DNA from: Gemmatimonadota bacterium
GTDB lineage: Bacteria > Gemmatimonadota > Gemmatimonadetes > Palauibacterales > Palauibacteraceae
DNA: 6,298 nucleotides
Reading direction: 5' to 3'
Assembly: GCA_029288095.1 (NCBI GenBank)
Contig: JARFPW010000188.1
Span: forward strand, 1-6,298
In this document: positions 1-4,914 of the stretch, in pieces
Layout of the letters: the number at the start of each line of letters is the position of its first letter
How positions within the stretch are numbered: the stretch's first letter is position 1
Program-made: the position numbers and the translations under genes
The notes under the pieces: generated by a model
The model's input: the letters and a program-made list of their open reading frames with translations, nothing else
Databases searched by the model: none
Told to the model about the DNA's origin: nothing

Positions 1-714
1 GTGTCAGGCACCCTGACTCGCGTGGCCGAACTGGCGCGCCCCGGTTTGAGCACGGGGGAGTTGGAGCGGCAAGCGGAGGAGTTCATCCGGGCGCACGAAG
101 GGGCCACACCGGCGTTCAAGGGCCTGTACAACTTCCCGGGCACCCTGTGCACGAGTGTGAACCGGGAGGTGGTGCACGGGATACCGTCGGACGTCCGCGA
201 GCTGGCGAGCGGGGATCTGCTCGGTGTAGACGTCGGAGTACAGCTTGACGGCATGTATGCGGATGCTGCCGTTACGCTTCCCATCGGGGAGACAAGCCCC
301 GAGGCGGGCCGGCTGCTGGAGACAACGAACCGGGCACTGCTGGCCGGCATTGACGCGGCAGTCGTAGGCGCGACGATCGGCGACGTGGGCGCGGCGATCC
401 AGCAGGTAGTGGACGAGGTGGGATATGGCATCGTGCGCGAACTGGTCGGCCATGGGGTCGGTCACGCCCCGCATGAGGATCCGCAGGTGCCGAACTACGG
501 CTGGCCTGGAACCGGTCCGAGGTTGGTAGCCGGTCTGGTGATCGCGATCGAGCCAATGGTGAACCTCGGGTCGCCGGACATACGCACGCTCGAAGATGGT
601 TGGACGGTCGTCACGGTGGATGGAAGTCCGTCCGCGCACTTCGAGCATACCGTCGCCGTGACGGCGCAGGGTCCGAGGATCCTCACCGGTTCACGCGTGC
701 GGGTTGCTGTTTGA
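1..714 (+). CDS. map: Type I methionine aminopeptidase, 5' end missing
   Basis: Cytosolic metalloprotease that removes the initiator methionine from new proteins. The visible 237 codons cover the pita-bread fold. Numbered from base 1, the metal ligands are D77, D88, H151, E184 and E215, with H59 and H158 as the substrate-side histidines. Each of these sits exactly 20 residues before its E. coli counterpart (D97, D108, H171, E204, E235, H79, H178), with no internal indel across the catalytic core. About 20 N-terminal residues therefore lie upstream of the window. The GTG at base 1 is almost certainly an internal valine of the usual 'GR(I/V)V' helix, not the start. The segment E184-P185-M186 and the final F214-E215-H216-T217 are canonical. 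All catalytic residues are present, so the enzyme should be active. It is followed 47 bases later by infA, the usual secY-adk-map-infA context. Identification is very secure; the start is not visible. Confidence 0.97.
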   Translation: MSGTLTRVAELARPGLSTGELERQAEEFIRAHEGATPAFKGLYNFPGTLCTSVNREVVHGIPSDVRELASGDLLGVDVGVQLDGMYADAAVTLPIGETSPEAGRLLETTNRALLAGIDAAVVGATIGDVGAAIQQVVDEVGYGIVRELVGHGVGHAPHEDPQVPNYGWPGTGPRLVAGLVIAIEPMVNLGSPDIRTLEDGWTVVTVDGSPSAHFEHTVAVTAQGPRILTGSRVRVAV

Positions 715-761
715 TGGGGAAGGGGTCGTTGGGCGAGACCTCGAGCACAAGGAGATAGGAA

Positions 762-980
762 GTGGCGAAGGAAGAGCCGATTCAGATGGCCGGCGAGGTC
801 ATAGAGGCCCTGCCTAACGCGATGTTTCGCGTGAAGTTGGAGAATGGCCATGAGATCATCTGTCACGTGTCGGGCAAGATCCGGATGCACTACATCCGTA
901 TCCTCCCGGGCGACCAGGTGACGGTGGAGATGTCGCCGTACGATCTGACCAAGGGTCGGATCACGTATCGGTTCAAGTAG
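762..980 (+). CDS. infA: Translation initiation factor IF-1
   Basis: Small OB-fold protein that binds the A-site region of the 30S subunit during initiation and works with IF-2 and IF-3. At 72 residues it has exactly the family's normal length. The N-terminus MAKEEPIQMAGEV, the central LPNAMFRVKLENGH, the HVSGKIR loop, the YIRILPGD segment and the C-terminal SPYDLTKGRI are all close to the E. coli protein. The start is GTG. It is supported by a strong Shine-Dalgarno AAGGAG at 749-754 with a 7-base spacer, and by the family N-terminus beginning exactly here. It lies 47 bases after map and 74 bases before rpmJ, and is probably co-transcribed with both. Nothing in the sequence looks damaged. Confidence 0.98.
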   Translation: MAKEEPIQMAGEVIEALPNAMFRVKLENGHEIICHVSGKIRMHYIRILPGDQVTVEMSPYDLTKGRITYRFK

Positions 981-984
981 ACGA

Positions 985-1013
985 TTGAATTCAGCCGTCG
1001 TCCGGGCTATGTT
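985..1013 (+). promoter_or_regulatory. Candidate sigma70-type promoter upstream of rpmJ
   Basis: In the 74-base infA-rpmJ gap there is TTGAAT (985-990), then exactly 17 bases, then TATGTT (1008-1013). Each hexamer matches 4 of 6 consensus positions (TTGACA, TATAAT), including the most conserved TTG and the T-A-T...T of the -10 element. Transcription would begin near 1020, giving a leader of about 35 bases before rpmJ. Known: many bacteria have a separate promoter for the alpha-operon genes. Inference: this would let rpmJ-rpsM-rpsK-rpsD-rpoA-rplQ be made independently of the upstream spc genes. It is a pattern match only, and short matches of this kind occur by chance. Confidence 0.4.
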
Positions 1014-1054
1014 AGATAGCTCTTTGACGAACGGACAAAAGGGACGAGAGTGCC

Positions 1055-1171
1055 ATGAAGGTACGTTCCAGCGTGAAGCGGATGTGCGAACATTGCAAGA
1101 TCATTCGGCGCCGAGGTGTGGTGCGGGTGATCTGCAGCCGCAATCCGAAGCATAAGCAAAGGCAGGGCTAG
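1055..1171 (+). CDS. rpmJ: 50S ribosomal protein bL36, zinc-binding form
   Basis: The smallest ribosomal protein, a zinc ribbon that packs onto 23S rRNA near the base of the L7/L12 stalk region. Translation from the ATG gives 38 residues beginning MKVRSSVKRMCEHCK and ending NPKHKQRQG, full length for the E. coli-like form. The zinc ligands C11, C14, C27 and H33 are all present, so this is the C+ type that depends on zinc. About a third of the residues are basic, as expected for rRNA binding. The ribosome binding site is weak (a purine run GGGACGAGAG ending 4 bases before the ATG). Only 3 bases separate its stop from rpsM, so the two are very probably translationally coupled. It is easily missed by gene callers because of its size. 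Confidence 0.97.
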   Translation: MKVRSSVKRMCEHCKIIRRRGVVRVICSRNPKHKQRQG

Positions 1172-1174
1172 CGG

Positions 1175-1555
1175 ATGGCGAGAATCGCGGGCGTTGATTT
1201 GCCCCGGACGAAGCGCGTTGAAATCGCGCTGACCTACATCTACGGGATCGGGCACTCCACGGCTCGTGCGATCATCGCCGAGACCGCAGTGGATCCGGAC
1301 ACCAGGGTGCAGGATTTGACCGACGAAGACGTCAACAAGCTGCGTCGGGTGATCGACAATCGATACAAAGTCGAGGGCGCTCTGCGCACCGAGACTTCGA
1401 TGAACATCAAGCGGCTGATGGACATAGGCTGCTACCGGGGCCTCAGGCACCGTCGGGGCTTGCCGGTTCGCGGGCAGCGAACGCATACGAACGCCCGTAC
1501 CCGGAAGGGTCCGAGGCGCGCCGTCGCAGGCAAGAAGAAGGCACCGAAGAAGTAG
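1175..1555 (+). CDS. rpsM: 30S ribosomal protein uS13
   Basis: Head protein of the small subunit. It contacts the P-site tRNA through its C-terminal tail and forms bridges with the large subunit. The 126 residues begin MARIAGVDLP, the universal start of the family. The helix-two-turn-helix segment follows (YGIGHSTARAII), then the GLRHRRGLPVRGQRTHTNAR block around residues 88-108, which is nearly invariant in bacteria. The tail is lysine/arginine rich and ends KKKAPKK. The Shine-Dalgarno is a modest GCAGGG at 1162-1167, inside the end of rpmJ. In E. coli uS13 opens the alpha operon, and the S4-binding translational operator sits just before it. Here only 3 bases separate rpmJ from rpsM, so an operator of that layout could only overlap rpmJ coding sequence. 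Confidence 0.98.
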   Translation: MARIAGVDLPRTKRVEIALTYIYGIGHSTARAIIAETAVDPDTRVQDLTDEDVNKLRRVIDNRYKVEGALRTETSMNIKRLMDIGCYRGLRHRRGLPVRGQRTHTNARTRKGPRRAVAGKKKAPKK

Positions 1556-1570
1556 GGGAACGAGACCAAG

Positions 1571-1954
1571 ATGGCGAAGCCGAGAGCTGGAAGACGTAAG
1601 AAGGTGGTCGATGCGGAGGGCATGGCCCACATCAAGGCCACCTTCAACAACACGATCATCACGATCACGGACATGAACGGTGGCACCGTGGCGTGGGCGA
1701 GCGCGGGCAAGGCGGGATTCAAAGGCTCGAAGAAGTCGACGCCGTTTGCCGCGACGATTGCTGCCGAGGGTGCCGGTCGCGAGGCCGTGTCCGCAGGCAT
1801 GCGGCGTGTACATGTGCGCGTCCAGGGCCCGGGCTCGGGTCGTGAGTCGGCGATCCAGGCGCTTCAGAGCGCCGGGTTGACCATCCGCTCGATCCGTGAT
1901 GTGACGCCGATCCCGCACAACGGGTGTCGGCCGCCGAAGAAGCGGCGCGTCTAG
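1571..1954 (+). CDS. rpsK: 30S ribosomal protein uS11
   Basis: Platform protein of the small subunit. It binds 16S rRNA near the 690 and 790 loops and lines the mRNA exit channel. The 127 residues show the standard layout: a lysine/arginine-rich N-terminus, then HIKATFNNTIITITD with the conserved NNT, then GTVAWASAG.GFKGSKKSTPFAA, the VRVQGPGSGRESAIQAL loop and the C-terminal end TPIPHNGCRPPKKRRV. The N117-G118 pair matches the E. coli site where the asparagine becomes isoaspartate (known from E. coli; inferred here). The start ATG follows a purine-rich AGGGGAACGAG (1554-1564) and gives the family-typical length. It lies 15 bases after rpsM. Confidence 0.98.
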   Translation: MAKPRAGRRKKVVDAEGMAHIKATFNNTIITITDMNGGTVAWASAGKAGFKGSKKSTPFAATIAAEGAGREAVSAGMRRVHVRVQGPGSGRESAIQALQSAGLTIRSIRDVTPIPHNGCRPPKKRRV

Positions 1955-1961
1955 GCGCGCC
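1944..1961 (+). other. GC-only hairpin spanning the rpsK stop codon
   Basis: GGCGCG (1944-1949) pairs perfectly with CGCGCC (1956-1961), leaving a 6-base loop that contains the rpsK stop codon TAG (1952-1954). There is no T-tract after it, so it is not an intrinsic terminator. It could be a pause site, an RNA stability element or chance in GC-rich DNA. It ends 13 bases before the rpsD Shine-Dalgarno. Confidence 0.3.
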
Positions 1962-1992
1962 CCGGTAGTACGCAGAGGAGAACCAGGAATAC

Positions 1993-2625
1993 ATGGCACG
2001 TTATACAGGACCCGTCTGTCGGCTGTGCCGACGCGAAGGCGAGAAGCTCTTTCTGAAGGGCAAGCGCTGTTTCACCGAAAAGTGCGCGATCGAGCGGAAG
2101 GGCTATCCGCCAGGGATGCACGGCAACAGCCGTCGCCGTCGCCGGTCGTCCGAATACGCGACACAGTTGCGCGAGAAGCAGAAGGTCAAGCGCATCTATG
2201 GGGTGGGGGAGAAGCAGTTCCGGAGCCTGTTCCAGAAGGCAGTTCGCGTGAAGGGCGTTACAGGCGAGAACCTGCTGATTTCGCTCGAGTCGCGTCTGGA
2301 CAATCTGGTCTACAGGATGGGATTCGCGGCTTCGAGGAAGTCGGCGAGACAACTCGTCCGCCATCGTCATGTCCGGGTCAACGGATCGACGGTCGACGTG
2401 CCCAGCTACATGGTGGGCGCAGGTCAGGAGATTTCGGTCGCTCCCAAGTCCCAGGGTATGCCTCTGGTCCGTGAGGCGGTGGAATATCGGAAGGGCAAGG
2501 ACACCCTGTCGTGGCTGGGTGTCGATTATGACAACCTGACGGGGCGGGTGCTCGAGCGCCCGACTCGTGCGGATATCCCGCTCGCCGTTCAGGAACAACT
2601 GATCGTCGAGCTTTACAGCAAGTAA
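1993..2625 (+). CDS. rpsD: 30S ribosomal protein uS4, zinc-binding form
   Basis: Primary 16S rRNA binder that nucleates assembly of the 30S body, helps form the mRNA entry pore and affects decoding fidelity. In E. coli it also represses its own alpha operon. The 210 residues fit the family. The N-terminus carries four cysteines C9, C12, C26 and C31, the zinc-knuckle arrangement known from Thermus and Bacillus-type C+ proteins and absent from E. coli S4. A basic stretch follows (R47-R51). The S4 RNA-binding domain begins near E99 with SRLDNLVYRMGFA and runs through RQLVRHRHVRVNG. The C-terminus ends in ELYSK, near the usual E-x-Y-S-R/K. The start follows a good Shine-Dalgarno AGAGGAG at 1974-1980, with a rather long 12-base spacer. 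It lies 38 bases after rpsK. Confidence 0.98.
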   Translation: MARYTGPVCRLCRREGEKLFLKGKRCFTEKCAIERKGYPPGMHGNSRRRRRSSEYATQLREKQKVKRIYGVGEKQFRSLFQKAVRVKGVTGENLLISLESRLDNLVYRMGFAASRKSARQLVRHRHVRVNGSTVDVPSYMVGAGQEISVAPKSQGMPLVREAVEYRKGKDTLSWLGVDYDNLTGRVLERPTRADIPLAVQEQLIVELYSK

Positions 2626-2644
2626 GCGAGCCAAGCGCAATACG

Positions 2645-3715
2645 ATGCTAGATCTGACTGGATTGGTGCTGCCGAGCACCGTTGAGGAGTCGGACCGCTC
2701 GTCCGATGGGCGGCGGGCCGAGTACGTTCTGCAGCCCCTCGAGCGCGGCTTCGGCCACACAGTGGGGAACTCCATTCGTCGGCTGCTGCTGTCGACTCTG
2801 CCGGGATCGGCCATCTGGGCGTTCCGGTCCGACGGCGTCCAGCACGAACATCAGACGATTCAGGGAGCGGTGGAAGACGTACACCAGGTGATTCAGAACC
2901 TGAAGCGTCTCGTCATCGTGTTGGATCCAGGTGTTGATGAAGCGCACCTGCAACTCTCCGTGACCCAGGCCGGGACCATTCGGGCCGCATCGATCGGACC
3001 AGTTTCGGGCGTGACGATCGTCAATCCGGAGCAGGCACTGTTCACCATGCAGGAGGAGCTCCCGGACAATCGGCCGCTCAACCTGGATTTCTGGGTGAAC
3101 CGGGGTCGGGGGTTCGTTGCCGCCGAGTCTCATGACAAGCCGGAGGATCTGCCCGTCGATCTGATTCGTATCGACTCGATCTACAATCCGGTGCTGCGCG
3201 CCAACTTCGTCGTGCAGGAGACCCGGGTTGGCCAGCGTACGGATTTCGACAGGTTGACGATACAGGTCGAGACGGATGGATCCATCGAGCCTGGCGACGC
3301 GCTCGCGTATGCGGCCGAGCTCGGACAGACGCAGCTCGGCTACCTGTTGTCGTTCGGATCCGCAGGCAATGGTCAGCCCATCGGGGTGAGCCCTGCGGCG
3401 CGAGGTCGCCGGTCAGTATCCGCAGAGCTCGGCGAGTTGCTCGGGGCCGAACTGGCAGATTTCGACGGGATCTCGATTCGCTCGCGCAACAACCTCGACA
3501 AGGCCGACATCCATACGCTGTTCGACGTGGTGACGATGACCCGCGACGACGTCTTGAATGTGCCCAGTTTCGGCGAGAAGTCGCTGGAGGAAGTAGCCGA
3601 GGTGGTGGCTCTCAACGGCCTTCGGTTCGGCATGCGCCTGGAGCGCGACGAGAGTGGTGCGCTATGGGTGCTGGAGGATGAAGAGGGCGCCTCAGGGGAG
3701 TCCGATGAGGCATAG
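2645..3715 (+). CDS. rpoA: DNA-directed RNA polymerase subunit alpha
   Basis: Dimerises to scaffold assembly of beta and beta-prime, and its C-terminal domain binds UP-element DNA and activators. The 356 residues are slightly above the usual 310-350. The N-terminal domain runs to about 240. It has LERGFGHTVGN.IRRLLLS (R45/R46 match E. coli R44/R45, the beta contact), DGV.HEH near 65 and the invariant TRVGQRTD at 193-200. After a glycine/serine-rich linker, the C-terminal domain (about 265-335) keeps DNA-contact equivalents R279, N282, G310, K312, S313 and E316 (E. coli R265, N268, G296, K298, S299, E302). The E. coli K271 position is D285 and C269 is N283. An acidic tail (about 335-356) adds roughly ten residues beyond the E. 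coli end. The ribosome binding site is poor; the start was chosen by homology and the 19-base gap after rpsD. Its 3' end overlaps rplQ. Confidence 0.98.
   Translation: MLDLTGLVLPSTVEESDRSSDGRRAEYVLQPLERGFGHTVGNSIRRLLLSTLPGSAIWAFRSDGVQHEHQTIQGAVEDVHQVIQNLKRLVIVLDPGVDEAHLQLSVTQAGTIRAASIGPVSGVTIVNPEQALFTMQEELPDNRPLNLDFWVNRGRGFVAAESHDKPEDLPVDLIRIDSIYNPVLRANFVVQETRVGQRTDFDRLTIQVETDGSIEPGDALAYAAELGQTQLGYLLSFGSAGNGQPIGVSPAARGRRSVSAELGELLGAELADFDGISIRSRNNLDKADIHTLFDVVTMTRDDVLNVPSFGEKSLEEVAEVVALNGLRFGMRLERDESGALWVLEDEEGASGESDEA
3694..3700 (+). promoter_or_regulatory. Shine-Dalgarno that sets the rplQ start
   Basis: AGGGGAG lies inside the rpoA reading frame, 4 bases before the ATG at 3705. It supports that ATG over the in-frame upstream ATG at 3654, which would add 17 residues unlike any bL17. 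Its position implies that rplQ initiation happens while ribosomes finish rpoA. Confidence 0.7.
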
Positions 3716-4058
3716 GAAGAAGGGGCGTGCCCTCAGCCGGACGTCCAGCCACCGGAAAGCCATGCTGCGGAATATGGCCACGAGCCTGCTCGTTCATGAG
3801 CGGATTCGGACCACGGAGGCGAAGGCCAAGGAGCTGCGACCTGTCGTTGAGAAGCTCATTTCGCTGGGCCGGGTGGACGATGTGCATAGCCGTCGAATGG
3901 CGCGCCGAATGATCGAGGACCGTGTGGCGCTTCAGAAGCTGTTCGACGACGTCGGGCCGCGGTTCAGGGAGCGGCCGGGCGGTTACACGCGTATTCTGAA
4001 GCTGGGAACCCGCAAGGGAGATGGCGCCGAGGTGGCAATCATTGAGCTCACGGACTGA
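3705..4058 (+). CDS. rplQ: 50S ribosomal protein bL17
   Basis: Large-subunit protein near the peptide exit tunnel. It closes the alpha operon in most bacteria. From the ATG at 3705 the product is 117 residues beginning MRHRKKGRALSRTSSHRKAM, the near-universal start of the family. The next block includes LRNMATSLLVHERIRTTEAKAKELRPVVEKLI, also canonical. The C-terminus ends RILKLGTRKGDGAEVAIIELTD, in line with the usual GTRRGDAAEMAI/VIEL ending. The length is normal (about 116-127). The first 11 bases overlap the end of rpoA in another frame, so the two are probably translationally coupled. A longer version from 3654 is possible on paper but is contradicted by family length and by the Shine-Dalgarno at 3694-3700. 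Confidence 0.97.
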   Translation: MRHRKKGRALSRTSSHRKAMLRNMATSLLVHERIRTTEAKAKELRPVVEKLISLGRVDDVHSRRMARRMIEDRVALQKLFDDVGPRFRERPGGYTRILKLGTRKGDGAEVAIIELTD

Positions 4059-4079
4059 CTGAGCGTAGGCAGAATCCTG

Positions 4080-4092
4080 CGGCCGATGGCCG
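4080..4092 (+). other. Short inverted repeat between rplQ and the next gene
   Basis: CGGCC (4080-4084) and GGCCG (4088-4092) can form a 5-pair stem with a 3-base loop, just before the Shine-Dalgarno AAGGGAG (4095-4101). There is no T-tract, so it is not a terminator. It could modestly affect initiation of the downstream gene, but a 5-bp repeat is easily expected by chance here. Confidence 0.2.
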
Positions 4093-4108
4093 GGAAGGGA
4101 GTAGTCTG

Positions 4109-4594
4109 ATGTCCGGTTCCAGGGGAGCGTCGCTTTGGCTAACGGTCGTGTCCGTACTCCTCGTAGCGGGGTTCTTGTACTGGCTGAACCTGCAGGCGCA
4201 GGCCATGGAGAACGAGGTTCCCGTGGTGACGGAGGATGGCCAATCTGAGCTCGTCGAGTTCATTCCGGCCCAGCTCGCAGCGGAGCCGGGAAGCGTCGTC
4301 GGCCAGACGGGCGTGCTGCGTGACATCAGCGTGGCGGCGAGACTGGGACGCGGTGTGTTTGCTGTGGATCTGGACGGCACCAGCAGCTATCCGATCCTGC
4401 TTTCCCCTGACGAGATCCAGCGCGGCACGCAGATCCTGCAGGGAGACCGGGTGACGGCGTATGGACGAGCCTACACACTCAATGATTCAATTCGGGCAGC
4501 CTGGGTAGAGCAGTCGGCCGTCGACGCGGAGAACGCCGCTGCGATCCCTGCGACGACGAGTTTCGTGCTGGCTGACTCGATAACATCCAACTGA
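4109..4594 (+). CDS. Membrane-anchored protein of unknown function, possible OB-like fold
   Basis: I do not recognise this 161-residue protein. Residues 9-28 form one strongly hydrophobic segment (LWLTVVSVLLVAGFLYWLNL) after a short N-terminus with a single arginine. This fits a signal-anchor with the rest outside the cytoplasmic membrane, and no lipobox cysteine is seen. A polar linker follows (29-56). Residues about 57-138 then look like a small beta barrel: alternating strands VGQTGVLRDISV, GVFAVDL, YPILL, a short helix SPDEIQ, then GDRVTAYGRAYTL and IRAAWVEQS. The order strand-strand-strand-helix-strand-strand suggests an OB-like fold (inference). It has no cysteine or histidine at all, so CcmE-type haem binding or metal binding is unlikely. 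The start ATG has a clear Shine-Dalgarno AAGGGAG (4095-4101) with a 7-base spacer. It sits between rplQ (50 bases) and rpmB (13 bases), so it is very probably co-expressed with ribosomal proteins. Codon use resembles its neighbours. Confidence 0.85.
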   Translation: MSGSRGASLWLTVVSVLLVAGFLYWLNLQAQAMENEVPVVTEDGQSELVEFIPAQLAAEPGSVVGQTGVLRDISVAARLGRGVFAVDLDGTSSYPILLSPDEIQRGTQILQGDRVTAYGRAYTLNDSIRAAWVEQSAVDAENAAAIPATTSFVLADSITSN

Positions 4595-4607
4595 TCACGA
4601 AGATACG

Positions 4608-4799
4608 ATGGCGAATTTCTGCTACGTTTGTAATAAGGGCCCGACCACCGGGAATCGCGTCAGCAACGCGAACAACCGGGTAAAGCGGCGGTTCATGCCG
4701 AACCTCCAGTCCGTGCGTATTCTGGACGGGGGTCGGCGCGTGAAGGTCCGCGTGTGTACGCGTTGCATCAAGGCGGGCAAGGTAACAAAAGCGCCCTGA
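4608..4799 (+). CDS. rpmB: 50S ribosomal protein bL28, zinc-binding form
   Basis: Large-subunit protein that binds 23S rRNA near the tRNA exit region. The 63 residues open with MANFCYVCNKGPTTGNRVSNANN, resembling the usual 'C.vtGK.p..GN.VSHan' opening, and continue with the basic KRRFMPNLQSVRI segment. Cysteines C5, C8, C50 and C53 form two CxxC pairs, the zinc-ribbon (C+) form that many lineages have lost. The length matches the short bacterial L28 (about 61-64) rather than the 78-residue E. coli type. The ribosome binding site is weak (GAAGA at 4599-4603), and the gene follows the membrane-protein stop by 13 bases, so reinitiation is plausible. In many genomes rpmB stands alone or with rpmG; here it ends the alpha operon. 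Confidence 0.97.
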   Translation: MANFCYVCNKGPTTGNRVSNANNRVKRRFMPNLQSVRILDGGRRVKVRVCTRCIKAGKVTKAP

Positions 4800-4812
4800 C
4801 CTTATCGAAGGT

Positions 4813-4834
4813 GGTCCGGGGCGGATCCCTGGCC
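4813..4834 (+). other. First of two hairpins after rpmB
   Basis: CCGGGG (4816-4821) pairs with CCCTGG (4827-4832) through one G-T pair, with a 5-base loop. With T4815 bulged, GG (4813-4814) can also pair with CC (4833-4834). No T-tract follows. The same left arm can instead pair with TCCCGGA (4843-4849), so alternative folds exist. It could be a 3'-end stabilising structure of the ribosomal transcript. Confidence 0.35.
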
Positions 4835-4847
4835 GATCGGTGTCCCG

Positions 4848-4875
4848 GAAGGCTCTGTCATGCGGCGGAGCCTTT
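4848..4875 (+). terminator. Likely terminator hairpin of the ribosomal operon
   Basis: AAGGCTC (4849-4855) and GAGCCTT (4868-4874) are perfect inverted repeats. The stem extends outward by G4848-T4875 and inward by T-G, G-C, T-G and C-G pairs to a 4-base loop ATGC (4860-4863), giving 12 pairs in all. It lies 48 bases after the rpmB stop and ahead of a functionally unrelated gene, which is where a terminator is expected. The weak point is the tail: only TTTGTCGT follows, not a proper run of T, so termination may be partial or factor-dependent. Confidence 0.5.
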
Positions 4876-4899
4876 GTCGTGCGGGTCACTTCAAATCGT

Positions 4900-4908
4900 A
4901 GGGAGGGG
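4900..4908 (+). promoter_or_regulatory. Shine-Dalgarno that sets the SDR enzyme start
   Basis: AGGGAGGGG lies 6 bases before the GTG at 4915. From that GTG the protein opens directly with beta strand 1 of a Rossmann fold (MKVLVTGADGFVG), as the family does. An in-frame GTG at 4840 would add 25 residues translated from the terminator region and has no comparable binding site. Confidence 0.75.
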
Positions 4909-4914
4909 CCGACC

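Noticed and set aside
1..3. GTG at base 1 as the start of map
   Set aside because: The metal ligands sit exactly 20 residues earlier than in E. coli, so about 20 N-terminal residues are upstream. The GTG codes for an internal valine.
729..757. Promoter between map and infA (TTGGGC-17-GAGATA)
   Set aside because: Both hexamers are poor matches, and the second overlaps the infA Shine-Dalgarno.
980..1036. Leader RNA structures in the infA-rpmJ gap (for example 980-984 with 998-1002, or 1000-1004 with 1032-1036)
   Set aside because: Only 5-bp stems with loops of 13 or 27 bases. This is too weak to call a riboswitch or S4-binding pseudoknot.
1007..1999. Long minus-strand open frames (also at 4-648, 1951-2814, 4479-5033 and 5155-5931)
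   Set aside because: They lie antisense to well-identified genes. Their translations are rich in Arg/His/Pro with no family motifs, as expected for shadows in GC-rich coding DNA.
3654..3704. Upstream ATG giving a longer bL17
   Set aside because: The 17 extra residues do not resemble bL17 and are out-of-frame rpoA sequence. The ATG at 3705 has a Shine-Dalgarno and the family N-terminus.
4874..4902. Promoter for the SDR gene (TTGTCG as -35)
   Set aside because: At 16-17 bases downstream the sequence is TCGTAG/CGTAGG, a poor -10. No convincing alternative is seen, though a non-sigma70 promoter cannot be excluded.
4840..4914. Upstream GTG giving a 365-residue SDR protein
   Set aside because: The extension is read through the terminator hairpin and lacks family similarity. 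The GTG at 4915 has AGGGAGGGG before it and starts the Rossmann fold.
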